A stretch of 64,000 nt of DNA from Aliiroseovarius sp. Z3. Its GTDB lineage: Bacteria > Pseudomonadota > Alphaproteobacteria > Rhodobacterales > Rhodobacteraceae. The number at the start of each line of letters is the position of its first letter. Position 1 is the first letter of the stretch. Shown here one piece after another: positions 24,539-33,518 of the stretch. The position numbers and the translations under genes are program-made. A model generated the notes under the pieces. It saw only the letters and a program-made list of their open reading frames with translations. It was not told the origin of the DNA and made no database searches. The DNA lies in the NCBI RefSeq assembly GCF_029105185.1, contig NZ_JAFMZK010000010.1, positions 1 to 64,000 of the forward strand, given 5' to 3'.

Positions 24539-25319
24539 CCGAAATCTCGACCTCTTGGCCAGCAGGATGAACGTGCTGGTAATAGTCCATGAGTTCGAGA
24601 TCTTGCGCGGCCTGCTCGTCGATCACGACCGTCACATTCCGGTGCATTTGCAAAGCGCTGGCAGGGCACACCGCGGAAACCGGTCCTTCGATCATGGACT
24701 TGACCGCCGCGGCCTTCTCTGGGCCCGTCCCCACGATCAGACATTCATTTGAACTGAGGATGGTGCCAATACCGACGGTCAATGCGTATTTCGGGACATC
24801 TTCCAGACGATCGAAATACCGCCGATTGGCACGACGCGTATCATCGGTAAGGGTTTTGATCCTGGTGGTTGACGACAGGCTGGATGTCGGTTCGTTGAAG
24901 CCGATATGTCCATTTTTACCGATGCCGAGCAGTTGCAGGTCGATGCCCCCGACCGCTGAAATGGCATCTTCATAAGCCTGCGCCGCATCGCGCGGATCGC
25001 GCCCGTTGGATGCAGGCACGTGGGTGGAGCTTCGCGTAATGTCAACATGATCGAAAAGATGCGCATTCATGTAGGTGCGGTAAGATGCTGGGCTGTCGGA
25101 CGGGATCCCCCAATACTCATCAAGATTGAACGTCGTCACGCCAGACCAAGATACGGACTGGTGCAAAGTCATCTGGATAAGATGCGCATAGACCGCTTCC
25201 ATTGTTCCGCCGGTCGCAAGGCCCAGAACGCTTGTAGGCGAAAGCTGGATTTGCCTTAGAAGACGGCCCGCCGCGTCCCGTTTTGCGTCCTCTTCCGTTT
25301 CAAAGATCAGAACTTTCAT
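24531..25319 (-). CDS. nagB: Glucosamine-6-phosphate deaminase
   Basis: The 262-residue protein converts glucosamine-6-phosphate to fructose-6-phosphate and ammonia. Family motifs are LGLATGGTMEAVYAHL (phosphate binding), FNLDEYWG with the catalytic Asp, and LLGIGKNGHIGFNEP with the active-site His. Length matches E. coli NagB (266). Its start overlaps the end of nanK by four bases. It finishes the sialic acid route, feeding glycolysis. Confidence 0.93.
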   Translation of the reverse strand: MKVLIFETEEDAKRDAAGRLLRQIQLSPTSVLGLATGGTMEAVYAHLIQMTLHQSVSWSGVTTFNLDEYWGIPSDSPASYRTYMNAHLFDHVDITRSSTHVPASNGRDPRDAAQAYEDAISAVGGIDLQLLGIGKNGHIGFNEPTSSLSSTTRIKTLTDDTRRANRRYFDRLEDVPKYALTVGIGTILSSNECLIVGTGPEKAAAVKSMIEGPVSAVCPASALQMHRNVTVVIDEQAAQDLELMDYYQHVHPAGQEVEISDV

Positions 25320-26230
25320 GGATTTGCCTTCCTGTCGATCGCCACTGACAGAGCACCAAAAAGCGCGCTGTGTTTTCCGAGGCCTGAGTGGACAATTTCG
25401 GGGCGGAACAATGCGGGTTCATCAAGCAGGTGGGTCTTGACGAGCTCAAGATAGCCCGGGGCAAGTCCGACACCTCCGCCAAGAACAACACGTTCTATTC
25501 CCATGCTTGCCGCAAGATTGGCGCAAAGCTCGGCGATGGCCGCGCTGGATTCTTCGATCAGCTGTTGGGCCCATTCTTCTCTCGAAGCGGCGCATTCGAA
25601 AATGCGCTCAGACGTTATGCTTCCAAAGCCAAGTTCTGTTGCCTTTGCCTCGATCGCACGGCCTGAGGCGATGCTTTCAAATGTGCCCGTGCGCCCAGAG
25701 CCGCAGCGGCGGGTTCCATGCCTGCTTGTCATAAAGCCAACATGGCCGAGCAACCCATTTGGAGATTGAAGTGGAACACCGTTCAGAACGACACCCGCAG
25801 AAATACCCGTTGAAACCGTCAGATACGCGGCTGCACCCGTGCATTTCGCTGCCCCATATCGGTATTCTCCGATAGCGGCGGCCTGCGTGTCATTAAGAGC
25901 GACAACTCCGGAACCCAGATGTTGACCAAGTTTTTCCGCTAAGGGCTGTTCATCCAGATCAGTGAGAATACTCTTGTTGACGGCCGACCATAGGCCCTTT
26001 GCATCCAGTCTGCCGGCAACTGCGACACCGATCGGGTCTCCATCTTTAAAACCGATCTGTCTTGAAATGTCCGCAAGCTCAGAAACCAGTTTCAAGGGCC
26101 CGGCATTTCCATCCGTGCGACGGACAAGGACGTCCGTGACTGTGCCATTTTCAATCGCCGCAGCCGCGATTTTTGTACCGCCGAGATCAACGGCAAATCC
26201 GGTCAGTTCATCTATGGAATGTGTCGACAT
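25316..26230 (-). CDS. nanK: ROK family kinase, probable N-acetylmannosamine kinase
   Basis: This 304-residue cytoplasmic sugar kinase has the ATP-binding DLGGTK (residues 15-20), the catalytic base Asp114 in ALNDTQAAAIGE, and NGLLGHVGF around His163. The ROK zinc motif CGCGxxGCxE is degenerate here: RCGSGRTGTFE keeps only the first Cys (176), so a structural zinc is unlikely. It lies between nanE and nagB, so ManNAc is the probable substrate, giving ManNAc-6-phosphate. Glucokinase or GlcNAc kinase activity cannot be excluded. Confidence 0.85.
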   Translation of the reverse strand: MSTHSIDELTGFAVDLGGTKIAAAAIENGTVTDVLVRRTDGNAGPLKLVSELADISRQIGFKDGDPIGVAVAGRLDAKGLWSAVNKSILTDLDEQPLAEKLGQHLGSGVVALNDTQAAAIGEYRYGAAKCTGAAAYLTVSTGISAGVVLNGVPLQSPNGLLGHVGFMTSRHGTRRCGSGRTGTFESIASGRAIEAKATELGFGSITSERIFECAASREEWAQQLIEESSAAIAELCANLAASMGIERVVLGGGVGLAPGYLELVKTHLLDEPALFRPEIVHSGLGKHSALFGALSVAIDRKANP

Positions 26231-26234
26231 GTTC

Positions 26235-26903
26235 TTAGGTCACTTGTGAGATGGCAGCCCGAAAGAGAGCAGTGTTCACTTCCAATCGGGTCAGTGGCGT
26301 GCCGACGGTCACACAATCAGCACCTGCTTTGATTGCAGTTTTCGCAAGGTCCGGGTTTGCATACCTTCCCTCGGCCATCACGAACGCATCGAGGCGTGCA
26401 AGCTCCTCGACAAATTCAAGGTCCGGCTCTGGTCCGGAATCTGCTGTTTCATCTGTATATCCGGAAAGCGTCGAACCAACGATCTGCGCGCCATCGCGTA
26501 CAGCGCCTTTCGCGTCATCCATATTTGAGCAGTCCGCCATAGCAAGGCATCCATGCTTCGCAATCTCTTCGACAATCGCGGCGCAAGAGACGGGCCGTGC
26601 GCGTGAAGTGGCATCGTAAGCGATGATGTCGGCACCAGCTTGGGCCAATGCTGCCACGTCATCCAAAAAAGGCGTGATCCGAACCGGGCTGTCCGGAAGG
26701 TCGCGCTTTACGATACCGATGATCGGAGCGGTTATGGACTTACGGGCGTGCCGAAGGTTGGCGACTCCCTGAATGCGGACACCATCTGCGCCTCCTGCAA
26801 TCGCAGCTCGCGCCATCGCGGAGATTATTTCGGGATCGTCCATCGGACCACCGTCCACCGGCTGGCAAGAGACCACCAAGCCATTGCGTAACAAATCAAG
26901 CAT
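26235..26903 (-). CDS. nanE: N-acetylmannosamine-6-phosphate 2-epimerase
   Basis: The start at 26903 is preceded by a GAGGAAAG ribosome site, giving 222 residues with the NanE TIM barrel. NGLVVSCQPVDGGPMDDPE is the N-terminal motif, IIGIVKRDL carries the catalytic Lys, ADIIAYDAT follows, and VMAEGRYANPDLAKTAI is near the end. It converts ManNAc-6-P to GlcNAc-6-P. It sits 14 bases after the TRAP large permease and 4 bases before nanK, in one leftward operon. Confidence 0.93.
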   Translation of the reverse strand: MLDLLRNGLVVSCQPVDGGPMDDPEIISAMARAAIAGGADGVRIQGVANLRHARKSITAPIIGIVKRDLPDSPVRITPFLDDVAALAQAGADIIAYDATSRARPVSCAAIVEEIAKHGCLAMADCSNMDDAKGAVRDGAQIVGSTLSGYTDETADSGPEPDLEFVEELARLDAFVMAEGRYANPDLAKTAIKAGADCVTVGTPLTRLEVNTALFRAAISQVT

Positions 26904-26917
26904 ACAGGTGCTTTCCT

Positions 26918-28192
26918 CTATCTCATCAGGCTGGGCAGGCCGGTGGCCAGGATCGGGAAGGTGCAAACCAGCACCAGGACAACAAGCGGTGGCACCAGCC
27001 AAGGAATGATGGCTTTTGCCAGGCGCTGGAAGGGAATATCACCAACTTGCGCAACCACGAACAAAGCCATGCCCATTGGGGGCGTAAGGATCGAGATCAT
27101 CAGGTTCAGAACCACGATAATTCCAAAATGAACCGGATCGACGCCAAACCCCAACGCGACCGGGACCAGGATGGGCACAACAACCAGCAGGATGACGAGA
27201 GATTCGATAAAGGCCCCAAGCACAAAGATCATCAGATTGACGGCGATCAAGAATGTCAGCTTGTCGTCAGCAATGGTGAGAAAGAGGTTGGCAATCTGTT
27301 GGGGTGCCTGCTCTCGCGCCAAGACCCAGCCAAGAAGGCCGACGCCGGCGATGATCGTGGCGATTGCAGACGATGTAACGACGGTTTCATAGATCGCATC
27401 CCAAAGGCGTCGGAACGTGAGCTCGCGATAGAAAACCAGGTCGATAATGATGGCATAAAGAACCGTGACGGCAGCCGCTTCCGTGGGTGAGAAATACCCC
27501 GAAAAAATGCCGCCGACGATAACCACGGGTGTCAGCAAAGCAGGGAGTGACTTTACAAACAGTCCCGCGATTTCGCCGGCGGACGTCAGTTCATCTTTCG
27601 GATACTCTCGTTTTCGCGCGATGAAATAGACCATGCACATAAGTGCGACCGCGCAGAGAACGCCCGGAATAATTCCCCCAAGAAACAGCTGTCCAATCGA
27701 CGTGTTCGAAATGACGCCATAAAGCACCATGGTGATTGATGGCGGAACCAAGGGGCCGATCATCGACGACGCAGCCGTAACGGAACCGGCGAATTCGTCA
27801 TCATAGCCAGCCTCGCGCATGGCTTCGATCTCCATCTTGCCAAGACCGCCAGCGTCAGCCATGGCCGAGCCTGACATTCCTGAGAAGAACAGCGATGCCA
27901 GCACGTTAACGTGACCAAGGCCGCCGGTGATATGACCGACCAAAGCGCGGGCAAATCCAAAAAGATGGTGCGTGATACCGGCTGAATTCAGGATTGCGGC
28001 GGCAAGAATGAACAGGGGAACCGCCAACATGGGAAAGCTGTTAAGCCCATCTACCATGCGCTGGGTTGCGAAAGACAATCCCAAACCCGAATAGTAAAAA
28101 TATCCCATCGATACCATGATCATGCCGATACCAATGGGGACGTTCATGAGGACAAGAAGGAGCCACCCGAAGACAACAAAAAGGAGTTCCAT
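26918..28192 (-). CDS. siaM: TRAP transporter large permease (DctM/SiaM)
   Basis: This 424-residue inner-membrane protein has about 12 helices and the DctM hallmarks: MLAVPLFILAAAILNSAG, FFSGMSGSAMADAGGLGKM, GSVTAASSMIGPLVPPSITM, and a late ILTPPMGMALFVVAQVGD. It is the sodium-driven transport subunit, working with SiaQ and SiaP. The genes for sialic acid breakdown on both sides make N-acetylneuraminate the likely substrate. It starts 2 bases after siaQ ends. Confidence 0.92.
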   Translation of the reverse strand: MELLFVVFGWLLLVLMNVPIGIGMIMVSMGYFYYSGLGLSFATQRMVDGLNSFPMLAVPLFILAAAILNSAGITHHLFGFARALVGHITGGLGHVNVLASLFFSGMSGSAMADAGGLGKMEIEAMREAGYDDEFAGSVTAASSMIGPLVPPSITMVLYGVISNTSIGQLFLGGIIPGVLCAVALMCMVYFIARKREYPKDELTSAGEIAGLFVKSLPALLTPVVIVGGIFSGYFSPTEAAAVTVLYAIIIDLVFYRELTFRRLWDAIYETVVTSSAIATIIAGVGLLGWVLAREQAPQQIANLFLTIADDKLTFLIAVNLMIFVLGAFIESLVILLVVVPILVPVALGFGVDPVHFGIIVVLNLMISILTPPMGMALFVVAQVGDIPFQRLAKAIIPWLVPPLVVLVLVCTFPILATGLPSLMR

Positions 28193-28194
28193 GA

Positions 28195-28662
28195 TTACGC
28201 CCTCGTTTTGGTAAGATTAGAGATGTTTTCGACAAGACGTCTTGCAATGCGGTGGATGATCAGGATCATCGCCACAAAGGCTGATGCGTATAGAAGAGCG
28301 TCGGTCGTCGGGAGCGTTACCGTCTCGTTGTTCCAGGTTCTCAGGATCGATTTGTAGGCAATGAATACCAGATGACCGGCAATGCCGATGTAGACCAGAT
28401 CAACGATTACGGCCCAGATCTTCTGAACACCTTTGGGCAGGTATTCAACAAGAAACCCCATGCTCAGATGCGTTTTGTCGCGCTCGACCGTGCCGATGCC
28501 GATAAGCGCCATCCAGACCCAGATCCAGCGTGCAAGCTCTTCTGTCCAGACGGGGCCTGCGATCAATGGGGTTCGCCCAAAAATCTGCAAAACCATCACG
28601 AAGAAAAGAATGATAAACAGAACCGAGGCAATCGAGGCTTCAAACCCGTATTTCCTGTTCAT
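28195..28662 (-). CDS. siaQ: TRAP transporter small permease (DctQ/SiaQ)
   Basis: The start at 28662 was chosen because GGGAGGG lies just before it; upstream codons fall in the hairpin. The 155-residue product has four hydrophobic helices and the DctQ motif WTEELARWIWVWMALIGIG. It bridges the binding protein and the large permease in the inner membrane. It is separated from the binding-protein gene by a strong hairpin, and tightly linked to siaM downstream. Confidence 0.88.
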   Translation of the reverse strand: MNRKYGFEASIASVLFIILFFVMVLQIFGRTPLIAGPVWTEELARWIWVWMALIGIGTVERDKTHLSMGFLVEYLPKGVQKIWAVIVDLVYIGIAGHLVFIAYKSILRTWNNETVTLPTTDALLYASAFVAMILIIHRIARRLVENISNLTKTRA

Positions 28663-28688
28663 TACAAATCCCTCCCTAGACGCAGCGT

Positions 28689-28713
28689 TTGGAGGGGCAC
28701 GAGGCCCCTCCAA
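28689..28713 (-). terminator. Strong hairpin between siaP and siaQ
   Basis: TTGGAGGGGC (28689-28698) and GCCCCTCCAA (28704-28713) are perfect ten-base arms around a 5-base loop. On the minus strand no T run follows, so partial termination or mRNA protection of the upstream siaP message is likely. It parallels the hairpins after sitA and after the polyamine-type binding protein. Confidence 0.75.
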
Positions 28714-28722
28714 GCAATCCTT

Positions 28723-29685
28723 TTAACGACCGCGGACCTTGGCGATCGCGCCTTCGCCAAACTCTGCTTCGAGTTCGTCGTAATACGGCTTCATGGCCTC
28801 ACGGAACGGGGCGGTGTCCGGCTCGGTGATGGTCAGTCCGCGTTCCTTGAAGGTATCGACCAATGCTGCCTCGGCATCAAAGGTCAGACCATCCGAAACA
28901 TCACCGCCATGGGCGATGGCTTCTTGAATCCAGCCTTTTTCTTCATCAGACAGCGAGTCCCAGGTCGATGTGCCAATTTGCATCGCCCCAGAGGCGATAA
29001 AGTGGTTGGTCATCGCGATATGGCTTTGAACCTCGTAGAACTTCATGGCTTCGATCGTCGGAAGCGGGTTCTCTTCGGCGTCAACCTGATTGGTTTGCAG
29101 GGCCAGATAGACCTCCGCAAAAGCCACCGGGGCAGGGGTCGCCCCCGTGTTTTCAGCGAAGGCAATCAGGAACGGAACGTTCGGGGTGCGCAGGCGAAGC
29201 CCGGCCATGTCATCCAGCGAATTGATGGCGCGGTTCGACGTGGTTTGGCGGGTGCCGTAATACCAGACGTCAAGCAGATGAATGTTCTGCTCGTTCATCT
29301 TGGCGGCCATTTCCTGCCCCCACGGGCCTGCGACGATTTCTTCCAGATGTGCGAAATCGTCCACAACATAGGGCGCACCGACCAGCTTCAGTTCGGGGAT
29401 GATATAGGACATGTCCGGATAGCCGGTCATGACCATGTCAAGTTCGCCCGCCTGGACTTGTGCCACCATGGCCTTGAAGTCGCCCAGCGAGGACGAGGGG
29501 AAAAGCTCCACTGACAGCTCTCCGCCGGAAATCTCGTTCAGTTTTTCGGCGAATGCTTGTGCACCCTTGTAGATATTGGAGACTTCGTTGTCCTGCATGC
29601 CAAACGTAAGTGTTCTTTCAGCGTAGGCCGCACTGGACAACATCAGGGAAACGACAGTCCCGGTAACAAGTTTCTTCAGCATCAA
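28723..29685 (-). CDS. siaP: TRAP transporter substrate-binding protein (DctP/SiaP)
   Basis: The 320-residue periplasmic protein has a 22-residue signal peptide ending SSAAYA. TRAP features are SGGELSVELFPSSSLGDFKA near residue 55, MAGLRLRTPNVPFLIAF with the conserved ligand-carboxylate Arg, and GATPAPVAFAEVYLALQTNQ following. Ligands are organic acids; the surrounding nan genes point to sialic acid. It is the first gene of the leftward operon after the GntR gene, with an AGGAAAA ribosome site. Confidence 0.88.
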   Translation of the reverse strand: MMLKKLVTGTVVSLMLSSAAYAERTLTFGMQDNEVSNIYKGAQAFAEKLNEISGGELSVELFPSSSLGDFKAMVAQVQAGELDMVMTGYPDMSYIIPELKLVGAPYVVDDFAHLEEIVAGPWGQEMAAKMNEQNIHLLDVWYYGTRQTTSNRAINSLDDMAGLRLRTPNVPFLIAFAENTGATPAPVAFAEVYLALQTNQVDAEENPLPTIEAMKFYEVQSHIAMTNHFIASGAMQIGTSTWDSLSDEEKGWIQEAIAHGGDVSDGLTFDAEAALVDTFKERGLTITEPDTAPFREAMKPYYDELEAEFGEGAIAKVRGR

Positions 29686-29729
29686 TTTTCCTCCGTGCTG
29701 TAATTGTGCGGTCCCAAATCCGCTTTGTG

Positions 29730-30479
29730 TCAGGTTTCCCCGACAGGGAGTGAGCTCGCGTTGAGCGACTTAGGCGCCGCAAGTCGAGATCGGTATGACC
29801 GCTCAAGATGGCTGTCGATCAGGCTTGTCGCTGGAACAACGTCTCCGCTTAGAACCGCCTCGTAGATGGCTCTATGCTCTTCGTAGACCAGCTCGTCGTG
29901 GGGCCTTCGGTCGCTGACGTTGGGCCGTTGAGCAAGCATTGTGCTCACAAACATGTCGTGAAGCTTAAGAATGATCGGGTTGCCAACCACCGCTACAATC
30001 GAACGATGGAAGGCGATGTCCGTTACAGGGAAATCCTCGGTGCCGATGGCAGCCAGATTTGCTTCAAGCGCCGTTTGCATCTTCGCGACTTGAATGTTGC
30101 TTGAATGCTCGGCCGCAACACGAACTGCGCCAGCCTCGATGAACTGCCGCATCTGCTCTAGGTGCGCGGCGCTTTCCGCATTTCCAAGAATTTCGCGAAT
30201 GTGGTCTGCCGCAGACAGAAGAACATTCTCGATGGACGGAGCTGTCACTCGTGGGCGCTTTCCTCCGCCTGTTGTGACATACCCACGCAGTTGGAGTTGA
30301 GAGAGCGCCTCGCGCACCGTTGGCCGCGATGTTGAAAACTGTTCGCAGAGCTCACGTTCGGTCGGCATGGCATCGCCGGCGTTCAAAGCTCCGCTTTTGA
30401 TTTGGCCAACCAAAGCATCCGCAATCTTGTCAGAGACGCGCTTAGGCTCTTCGTTGGTCGTTACATTTTCGGGCGTCAT
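29730..30479 (-). CDS. nanR: GntR/FadR family regulator, likely sialic acid repressor
   Basis: The 249-residue protein has a winged helix (residues 12-80, with CEQFSTSRPTVREALSQLQL as the recognition part) and a helical FCD domain with metal-ligand-type histidines (DIAFHRSIV, and ATSLIDSHLERS). FadR-group members sense organic acids; E. coli NanR is of the same family. It lies between siaP and divergent nanA, next to a dyad containing GGTATA, the half-site known for E. coli NanR. Regulation of both transcripts is inferred. Confidence 0.82.
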   Translation of the reverse strand: MTPENVTTNEEPKRVSDKIADALVGQIKSGALNAGDAMPTERELCEQFSTSRPTVREALSQLQLRGYVTTGGGKRPRVTAPSIENVLLSAADHIREILGNAESAAHLEQMRQFIEAGAVRVAAEHSSNIQVAKMQTALEANLAAIGTEDFPVTDIAFHRSIVAVVGNPIILKLHDMFVSTMLAQRPNVSDRRPHDELVYEEHRAIYEAVLSGDVVPATSLIDSHLERSYRSRLAAPKSLNASSLPVGET

Positions 30480-30515
30480 GTGTGCCCTCCTCCCGCCGAT
30501 GATCTTCTGAAAACC

Positions 30516-30611
30516 TTACCAAACGGCGTTGAGAGGTCCAGATGATCTATCATCTCCTCATGTTTGGTATATCCAAATTAAAAAGTTGTCAAACCATACT
30601 TTACCAAATTG
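30516..30611. promoter_or_regulatory. Probable NanR operator region between nanR-siaPQM and nanA
   Basis: TTTGG-TATAT-CCAAA (30563-30577) is a dyad containing GGTATA. Related pieces flank it: TTACCAAAC near 30516, and ACCATACTTTACCAAAT at 30592-30608. E. coli NanR binds GGTATA repeats, so clustering in this 220-base divergent region supports a NanR operator. I did not resolve the -10 and -35 boxes. Confidence 0.5.
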
Positions 30612-30698
30612 AAGATTTGACTTAGCATTACCAAGACTGGCTGACGTGCACACATACCCGTGACATCACGCCAACCCCCGAAAGAACATGAGGAATCA

Positions 30699-31601
30699 AT
30701 GGCAAAATCACTTTCAGGAATGTACGCCGCGTTGTTGACCGGATTCTCAGACGACGGAGCGTTTGATGCGAATCGCCAGATTGCGATCACAGAATATGTT
30801 CTGCGCCAGGGACTGGACGGCATCTATATCGGAGGGAGCAGTGGCGAATCCGGTTTGATGTCAACCGACGAGCTGCTTGAACAGCAGCGCGTCATCGCAG
30901 GGCTGTCATCTGCCCGGCAATCCCGCGTTATTGCTCATGTTGGTCAACCAAACCTGCGCGACTCGATTGCTTTGGCAAAGCAGGCCGAATCCCTGGGCTT
31001 CGTGGCGCTTTCCGCACTGCCGCCTCATTCCTACCCATTCTCGGATGAGGAGATCTATCAATACTACGTGGGATTGGCCGCCGCGACGGATCTGCCGCTC
31101 ATCGTCTACGAGGTTCCCATTCGGACGGGACGCCCCCTGCCTGTTGATCTGCTTGTGCGCATTCTCGATATCCCGAACGTGGCTGGGATTAAGTTTACGT
31201 CTACCGACCTGTTCAAACTGTCGATGCTGCAAAGAAGCCGTCCCGACAAACTCTTCTATTTCGGGTTTGATGAGATATTCATGGGCGCAGCTGCACTGGG
31301 ATGCGATGGCGGCATTGGCACGACTTACAACGTAATGGGGCGGCTTTATACGCAATTGAACAAAAGCATTCAGGCTTCTGATCTGGACACGGCGCGGCAA
31401 CTCCAACAGACATCTCAGAAGTTCGTCGAACTCCTGCTGGAAACCGGGGTTATGCCGGGTGTGAAAGCTGCGCTTAGATCTCTGGGCGTAGATGCGGGAT
31501 ATGTCAGGGCCCCACTGGTTGAGAAAGTGAGCGACGCTGAAGAACGGCTCAGCGCTTTCTTGTCTGGGTCTGAGGCGCGCGCCTGGCTTGTCACTAACTA
31601 G
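30699..31601 (+). CDS. nanA: N-acetylneuraminate lyase (DHDPS/NAL family)
   Basis: Starting at ATG 30699 (GAGGAATCA before it), the 300-residue protein has the class I aldolase residues at the same numbers as E. coli NanA: Tyr137 (VYEVP) and Schiff-base Lys165 (VAGIKFTSTD). The carboxylate-binding GGSSGE is at residues 45-50. It cleaves N-acetylneuraminate to ManNAc and pyruvate. It is divergent from the uptake and catabolic genes that take ManNAc further. Other DHDPS-family activities are possible, but context is strong. Confidence 0.92.
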   Translation: MAKSLSGMYAALLTGFSDDGAFDANRQIAITEYVLRQGLDGIYIGGSSGESGLMSTDELLEQQRVIAGLSSARQSRVIAHVGQPNLRDSIALAKQAESLGFVALSALPPHSYPFSDEEIYQYYVGLAAATDLPLIVYEVPIRTGRPLPVDLLVRILDIPNVAGIKFTSTDLFKLSMLQRSRPDKLFYFGFDEIFMGAAALGCDGGIGTTYNVMGRLYTQLNKSIQASDLDTARQLQQTSQKFVELLLETGVMPGVKAALRSLGVDAGYVRAPLVEKVSDAEERLSAFLSGSEARAWLVTN

Positions 31602-31813
31602 GTTGCCCAGGGTGGGTAGCGATACCCAGAACCAAGTCTATCACCGGCAGCCGGAACGAGTCGTCCAACCAATGCGGCACGGTCCGGCGATTAGCCGTCA
31701 TTTCCAGACCCAGCAGCTTTGGAGGCGGTGGCGCTAGGCTTCTGACAAACTTGATCAAATCACATGACTCTGTGCATAAGATTGCAGGTGGTTGTCCCCT
31801 GTGAGTATGGCAA

Positions 31814-32704
31814 GTGGATCTTAATCAAGTCAGATACTTTCTAAACCTCGCCGAGTCGCTGAATTTTACCGAGGCGGCTCGGGTGAGCGGTGTGTCGCAG
31901 CCAAGCCTGACAAAAGCGATCCAGAGATTAGAGGACGAGTTGGGCGGGCCCGTCCTTTTTCGGGATGGAAAAGACACTCGGCTCACGGCGCTGGGGCGCG
32001 ATCTTATCGTGGAGTTCATGCGCATTCAGTCCGCGCTTACGAACATCCATGAGCTCGCTGAAAACTCGATCGCGGGGCGCAGCCGTAAGATCAATATCGG
32101 TGTGGCAAGCACAATCGCTCCACGGACATTCTCGGCATTCTGGGCACACATTCTCAGGGAGTTGCCCGAAGTCGAGCTACACCTTCACCCGCTGGAACCC
32201 GGAGAGACCGAGACAGAGGTTCTGTCGGGAAAATACGACATCTGCCTGCTCACCAACCCGCCGGAGCCGAATTTCAAACTCGCAATCCAGCCGCTTTTTG
32301 AAGAACAATTGCGCCTGGCCTTGGCCAATGATCACCCGCTGTCTGATCTGGACGAGGTTTCGCAAGAACAGATGATGGAACAACCCTATATTGATCGGAT
32401 TCATTGTGAATTCCGCACGCAGCTTATCAAGCATTTCATGGACCGTGATATCGTCATGCGGCCACGTTTCCAATCCGAACGCGAAGACTGGGTGCAGCAG
32501 ATGGTCGCTCAGGGCGCGGGAGTTTGCACCGTGCCGGAACGGTCTTTGATTTCGAAGGGACTCGTACTGCGCCCCGTCAAAGACCTGACCTTGTCGCGGC
32601 ACGTCAGCATGGTCGCGATCTCGGGCTCCGGCAACCCCCGCGAAGTCCGTGTAATTCTTGGAAAAGCCAGAGAGTTCGATTGGTCATTGCCGTCGGATAG
32701 CTGA
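31814..32704 (+). CDS. LysR family transcriptional regulator
   Basis: The 296-residue protein begins at GTG 31814; a nearby ATG is out of frame. The winged helix is MDLNQVRYFLNLAESLNFTE with ARVSGVSQPSLTKAIQRLED, followed by a periplasmic-binding-like effector domain from about residue 90. The target is unclear: the 212 bases upstream carry no divergent gene start and the methionine sulfoxide reductase genes follow after 370 bases. It might sense oxidants and control them, but nothing in the sequence proves that. Confidence 0.85.
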   Translation: MDLNQVRYFLNLAESLNFTEAARVSGVSQPSLTKAIQRLEDELGGPVLFRDGKDTRLTALGRDLIVEFMRIQSALTNIHELAENSIAGRSRKINIGVASTIAPRTFSAFWAHILRELPEVELHLHPLEPGETETEVLSGKYDICLLTNPPEPNFKLAIQPLFEEQLRLALANDHPLSDLDEVSQEQMMEQPYIDRIHCEFRTQLIKHFMDRDIVMRPRFQSEREDWVQQMVAQGAGVCTVPERSLISKGLVLRPVKDLTLSRHVSMVAISGSGNPREVRVILGKAREFDWSLPSDS

Positions 32705-33077
32705 ACCGATCGGGTTACGGGACAGATCATGTCGCAAACCATTCAATTCCTGTATGGTTATGAAAATTGCCCCACGAGGCTATTGACCAAGCGCAGGCCA
32801 CTTCGCCGATCCCGGCACGGTACATATATCCTTTGAAACACGAGAACGCGAAACGTACTCGTTCGCCCCTTGACCAAGGTCATCCGGGCAAAGTGTTCTT
32901 TCCGGTCGCGATCGCTGAATCCCCGTGCCGAGCCATTTGTCCGAATAGCAATGACACATGAACGAAGGCTGGCGCACCGTTGCAGGCCCTTTTGCATAAA
33001 AACTATAGCCATCAGCTATTTCACAAACAGAGATCCCATATCTATCTTTGAGCCAACGGAAGAGAAAGGAGACTGGC
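32705..33077. other. Gap of about 370 bases, no gene seen
   Basis: Only short, non-homologous open frames occur on either strand. The only recognisable element is AGAAAGGA at 33062-33069, the ribosome site of the following msrB gene. The region presumably holds the promoter of the methionine repair operon, but I could not single out convincing boxes. Confidence 0.4.
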
Positions 33078-33518
33078 GTGGACTACAAGAAATCGAAAGA
33101 CGCTCTCGCGCGGCTGACGTCGGAACAATACCGCGTCACGCAGGAAAACGGGACTGAACGTGCCTTTACCGGCGAGTATGACAAGCACTTCGAGCCGGGC
33201 ATCTATGTCGACGTTGTTTCGGGCGAACCGCTCTTTGCATCGTCCGCCAAATTCAACTCCGGTTGCGGCTGGCCTGCGTTCTCGAAGCCTATCGACAATG
33301 TCACGGAACATCACGACGTATCGTTCGGGATGGTCCGGACCGAGGTTCGGTCAAAGCATGGCGACAGCCATCTGGGGCATGTTTTCCCCGATGGGCCTGC
33401 TGAAATGGGCGGGATGCGTTACTGCATCAACTCGGCCAGCCTTAGGTTTGTGCCGAAAGATCAGATGGAAGCCGAGGGGTATGGTGAATACCTCGATCAA
33501 GTGGAGGACAGCAAATGA
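33078..33518 (+). CDS. msrB: Peptide-methionine (R)-S-oxide reductase
   Basis: GTG 33078 is taken as the start because AAAGGA lies 8-9 bases before it, giving 146 residues. Catalytic Cys116 is in [14 protein letters not shown] and the resolving-type Cys63 is in [10 protein letters not shown]. The two CxxC pairs that hold zinc in many MsrB proteins are missing, so this is the zinc-free form. It repairs R-methionine sulfoxide in proteins. It overlaps msrA by four bases. Confidence 0.93.
   Translation: MDYKKSKDALARLTSEQYRVTQENGTERAFTGEYDKHFEPGIYVDVVSGEPLFASSAKFNSGCGWPAFSKPIDNVTEHHDVSFGMVRTEVRSKHGDSHLGHVFPDGPAEMGGMRYCINSASLRFVPKDQMEAEGYGEYLDQVEDSK

Noticed and set aside
30660-30698. Upstream extension of nanA
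   Set aside because: It would add 13 residues of unrelated character; ATG 30699 has the ribosome site and makes Tyr137 and Lys165 coincide with E. coli NanA numbers.
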